Shown here one piece after another: positions 43,839-46,775 of a stretch of DNA of 46,775 nt (position 1 is the stretch's first letter; each line of letters starts with the position of its first letter). The notes beneath the pieces were generated by a model. It was not told the DNA's origin. It saw only the letters and a program-made list of their open reading frames with translations, and did no database searches. The position numbers were made by a program, and so were the translations under genes. Origin of the DNA: JAMWDF01 sp964645405 (lineage in GTDB: Bacteria > Ratteibacteria > UBA8468 > B48-G9 > DSTR01); NCBI GenBank assembly GCA_964645405.1, contig CAZYCA010000022.1, positions 1-46,775 on the forward strand. The letters run 5' to 3'.

Positions 43839-46775
43839 TTATTTTTCCACTACCGGAAACTGCAGGAGTTTCAATAACCTTCTCCTCGGGACCTCCAGGC
43901 GGAAGGTAATTCCCCATCCCATTCCACTGTCTGTATCCAGGGCGACCACAAACTCATGAGTACCTTTTTCTATCTCCATTTCTACCCAGTCGCAGTCCTC
44001 TCTTATGGGGTTGTGACGAACAAGGTGCGCGGAGATCATTTTCCCATCCATGAATAACGCACACGCACCATCCCTGCCCAATTTCACTATCCAGCGCCTG
44101 GTTTCCGGGAAGAAGATTTTTGCTCCAAGGAATGCGATGCCGTCCCGGTTAACATGACGGGTCCAGGAAAGAATCCGGTTTGAATCAGGAATAACAACTA
44201 CCGGCTTCCAGTCCATTCCGGCGTCGGAAAGAGAGGGACACTCTATCTGGTTCAGAGGTTTTGTCTTTGGAAAAAGTCTGGAAACCTTCCATCCTTCAAC
44301 ATACCATGGAGAATCAGCTGTTTCCCTCACCATATCTTTGGCGCGGGTGTACCTGAGAGAGAAAAGTGTTTCGTACGCCCGAACATAATCCTTTCCCTCC
44401 AGGAATTTCTGCGCACCCTCAACTATGGAAGAAAGCGAGGAGATCATGTTGTGCTGGTGGAGGATACCCCTGTTCTTTTCCAGGAGGTCTTTTGCCTCCC
44501 TTACCATCCTGCTGACAATTTCCTGCCCTTTGTTGTCCACCTCAGAAATACAGCCTCTGACAGCATCCAGTACATTGATGTTGCGTACTTTAAAAGGGTG
44601 GATGGAGTAGGGTTTCATTTCCAGAACCCATCTTCCTCCTTTTACTGGCCGGTAAGTTGTAAGATCTTCAACTTCAGTTCCTGAAGGGAAACTTACTTCT
44701 ACTTTAACCTTCCACCACTGGGTGTTGGCGATATAACCGTAGACATCTTTTCCGTATTGAGTGACAGCAATCCAGACATTGTTATCTCTGCCGTTACCGG
44801 TAAGGCGCTGGTATTTTCCCGCTGGAAGGGATCGGAATGCTTGCGCGAACTCACCCATACTGGTTTCTCTCCCCATCCACATGGTGCAATCCTGGATGGC
44901 ATGCAATATTAAACTGGGGTTGGTGCGCACAAAGATGTTTGTCCAGTATTGCGCAAAGTACTCTCCTGCCGGGTAAGGCCAGGCTTCCGCGTGGTTGTAA
45001 TCAGGCCAGACCCATTCCTTGATGCGCGGAGGTTGATTTTCCGACCAGCCATACCGTACGGTAATCCCATTCTTCCCGTCATTGCTGACCGCAGAAAAAA
45101 GTTCGTCTTCCTCCCAGACATTCCGCCAATTTCTTTCCAGTGTGCGCTGTCCATACGAAGTATAAGCAACAACCACATCTTTTGCCTCCAGGTACCTTTT
45201 GATGTCAAGCCCGCTGTTGATAGCGTTTTCGTAAACACTTTTTTGCTTATCGGCGGCTTCGTCATACCCTTTTTCTATAAGGCTCACCTGGTTAGGGTAA
45301 AGAACAAGTTTCAAGTCCGGCCTTGTCTCCTGCAATCTTTTTCTCAACCAGTCGTACAGTTCATCCATTTTTTTACACCGCCATGCTGCCCATTCTTTCT
45401 TTGCGTTTTCCATCAACCATTCGTAACGTTTTGAAAACCTTTCCGGGTCCCTGGTATCCACAGGTATTCTTACCCCTGTTTCCTTCTCAAACAGAGATAT
45501 TGAGTAGTCATCGTAACTGGCAAAGAACTGCTCTCCGTATTCACTCCAGTGGGTTGGTCCAAGTACTTCATTCACCTGAAGGGTAATCCCTTTCCATCCC
45601 TTCCATTTTCCGTACAACTCAATCAACTCGTTCATCAGTTTTTCATAATGTTTTCTAACCTCAGGGTGGTACCAGATAGGGTAAAGAGTTCCTCTTCCAA
45701 GAAATGTCTCCTGCCTTCCCATTCTATTCACCTGACCGAGGGTTGGGAATCCTCGCGCAACCTCATAATCGGTGCATACCCTCTTTAGCCTGTGGATGCC
45801 GCACATTTCAATACTGCTGAACCAGCCAAGGTTGTTCTCTTCGAAAATTTTTGCCATCAGCACCCCGTAATCACGAAGGCTCCCGGAATGGTCGCTATAA
45901 TCAGCAGGTGTAACATCGGAGTATTCGCTCGGAAAGAAAGGTGCATCGTACATAAACTGGCCCATATGGTAAGCATTCTCTCCGGCAAACCTTAACCTTT
46001 TCACCATATTGATGAATGTCAAAAGCCAGATTCTGTAGAAGTTCGGAATCTCTCCGCATATCGTCCATCTCTTCATATACGGAGCAAGCGGCGATGAAAG
46101 ACAGCTCTGCATTACCTGTCTGGGTCCTGCCTCAGGCTGCTGTCCAATCCATTTCGGTTCTCCTGGAGCATCAACTATTTTCCTCATAGGCACATCATTC
46201 AAAACTTCGTAAATCCAGATTTTCCCCACCCTGGCTGCCTGCTCAGGGCTCCAGCTCTTAGGATCGCCGAAGGAGAAAAAGGAGACAGTACCTGCGGTGG
46301 TATTGGGAAAGAAAAGACACTGGTGGTACTGAATGGTATTGGTAAGGGGATGGTTATCCTTTCCTAAATCAACCGTATCGTTGCCAAGAACTGTCACCCC
46401 TCCGTAATCTGTCCAGTCATTCACCCTCATCTCCTGCATTCTCACAGTATCATCGGGGTACTCAGCAATGGCTATATGGGGCCTGCCAGGGTTTTGTATC
46501 CTGTAAAGAAAGGAGATGAAACTACAAGGGCTTCCTGTGGAGCCATATGTCAGAAGTTCCTCTGTAAAGGTTGTCCTGAACCTTCCCAGGGGTGTTCTTA
46601 TCACCTTGCTTTCCCTGACCTGTCCCAGTCCGTCACAGGAAATGAACTCCCCTTCTTTTTGTTCTTCCGCAGCGTCAACCTGCCAGACAAGTTTCAGTTT
46701 CATTCCATCTGTGTAGTCTTTTGGGTTTTCCACCACAGGTTGCTCTACCGGACCACAAACCGCTATCTCGTACCT
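43839..46775 (-). CDS. Large TIM-barrel glycosidase-like protein, 5' end outside the window
   Basis: The frame stays open to the right edge (RYEIAVCGPVEQPVVENP precedes the first in-window GTG at 46736), so the true start is beyond the window; at least 978 residues are visible. The N-terminal ~250 residues are beta-rich (VRMQEMRVNDWTDYGGV). A TIM barrel follows, with HMGQFMYDAPFFPSEY and WKGITLQVNEVLGPTHWSEY, the second holding a Glu that could be catalytic. The C-terminal part has an all-helical stretch and a final ligand-binding-like beta domain (FLGAKIFFPETRRWIVKL). No family is recognised with certainty; it resembles the uncharacterised large glycosidases of Lentisphaerae-like genomes. 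Confidence 0.6.
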   Translation of the reverse strand, partial: RYEIAVCGPVEQPVVENPKDYTDGMKLKLVWQVDAAEEQKEGEFISCDGLGQVRESKVIRTPLGRFRTTFTEELLTYGSTGSPCSFISFLYRIQNPGRPHIAIAEYPDDTVRMQEMRVNDWTDYGGVTVLGNDTVDLGKDNHPLTNTIQYHQCLFFPNTTAGTVSFFSFGDPKSWSPEQAARVGKIWIYEVLNDVPMRKIVDAPGEPKWIGQQPEAGPRQVMQSCLSSPLAPYMKRWTICGEIPNFYRIWLLTFINMVKRLRFAGENAYHMGQFMYDAPFFPSEYSDVTPADYSDHSGSLRDYGVLMAKIFEENNLGWFSSIEMCGIHRLKRVCTDYEVARGFPTLGQVNRMGRQETFLGRGTLYPIWYHPEVRKHYEKLMNELIELYGKWKGWKGITLQVNEVLGPTHWSEYGEQFFASYDDYSISLFEKETGVRIPVDTRDPERFSKRYEWLMENAKKEWAAWRCKKMDELYDWLRKRLQETRPDLKLVLYPNQVSLIEKGYDEAADKQKSVYENAINSGLDIKRYLEAKDVVVAYTSYGQRTLERNWRNVWEEDELFSAVSNDGKNGITVRYGWSENQPPRIKEWVWPDYNHAEAWPYPAGEYFAQYWTNIFVRTNPSLILHAIQDCTMWMGRETSMGEFAQAFRSLPAGKYQRLTGNGRDNNVWIAVTQYGKDVYGYIANTQWWKVKVEVSFPSGTEVEDLTTYRPVKGGRWVLEMKPYSIHPFKVRNINVLDAVRGCISEVDNKGQEIVSRMVREAKDLLEKNRGILHQHNMISSLSSIVEGAQKFLEGKDYVRAYETLFSLRYTRAKDMVRETADSPWYVEGWKVSRLFPKTKPLNQIECPSLSDAGMDWKPVVVIPDSNRILSWTRHVNRDGIAFLGAKIFFPETRRWIVKLGRDGACALFMDGKMISAHLVRHNPIREDCDWVEMEIEKGTHEFVVALDTDSGMGWGITFRLEVPRRRLLKLLQFPVVEK

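Overview
The window looks like a chromosomal segment of a Gram-negative, probably anaerobic bacterium of the PVC group, most likely Lentisphaerota/Kiritimatiellota-like. The clues are a prepilin-type protein with a FTLIELLVVVAI leader and a C-terminal H-x-x-DG-x-NVLY motif, a CxAxR sulfatase, a GntR regulator fused to a solute-binding-protein-like domain, and many large glycoside hydrolases. TolC, RND and lipoprotein adaptor genes show that there is an outer membrane. The taxonomic call is an inference from gene content; no rRNA or tRNA gene was seen.

Layout. (1) 1-10.1 kb, mostly + strand, is an eroded accessory region. It holds the tail of a possible formylglycine-generating enzyme, a polysaccharide-deacetylase-like gene broken at an A8 run, a 30-codon scar of a glycosidase N-terminus, an intact type I sulfatase and a sialidase-like gene. 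These are followed by a metallophosphoesterase pseudogene cut by a decayed IS3-family element (~4.7-5.78 kb), a GntR/solute-binding fusion regulator, a frameshifted prepilin-like gene and a secreted NHL-propeller protein. (2) 10.6-16.3 kb, mostly - strand, is housekeeping or central metabolism: a nitrilase-family amidase, an AcsE-like pterin methyltransferase, a small zincin (on +), a metallophosphoesterase-PHP fusion, an aldo/keto reductase and a Gfo/Idh/MocA oxidoreductase. (3) 16.4-31.1 kb, - strand, is one tightly packed 16-gene arsenic/thiol-redox operon. (4) 31.1-46.8 kb, - strand, is a glycoside-hydrolase operon of at least seven genes that enters from beyond the right edge.

How the genes work together. 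The arsenic operon starts at a strong TTGACA-N17-TATAAA promoter that appears to make a leaderless arsR mRNA. Its order is arsR, ArsP/DUF318 permease, mini-thioredoxin, arsC, universal stress protein, TolC, membrane-fusion lipoprotein, RND pump, two-cluster ferredoxin, secreted helical protein, DGC-domain protein, membrane-anchored thioredoxin, secreted SurA-like/thioredoxin fusion, CcdA, ACR3 and a second universal stress protein. It combines arsenate reduction and arsenite export with an envelope electron-transfer module (CcdA plus two exported thioredoxins) and a tripartite pump. That combination is the best candidate in this window for an undescribed system. Unusual details are a probable ATT start codon, a 110-nt out-of-frame gene overlap, and loss of the usual TM4 aspartate in the RND pump.

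The glycosidase operon encodes two GH36-like enzymes, an 853-aa protein of possibly related fold, a GHL6-like barrel, an (alpha/alpha)6-barrel protein, an alpha/beta-hydrolase esterase and a ~980-aa barrel protein that runs off the window. None of the six with a visible start has an evident signal peptide, so intracellular breakdown of an imported, acylated, alpha-galactoside-containing oligosaccharide is a reasonable but unproven reading.
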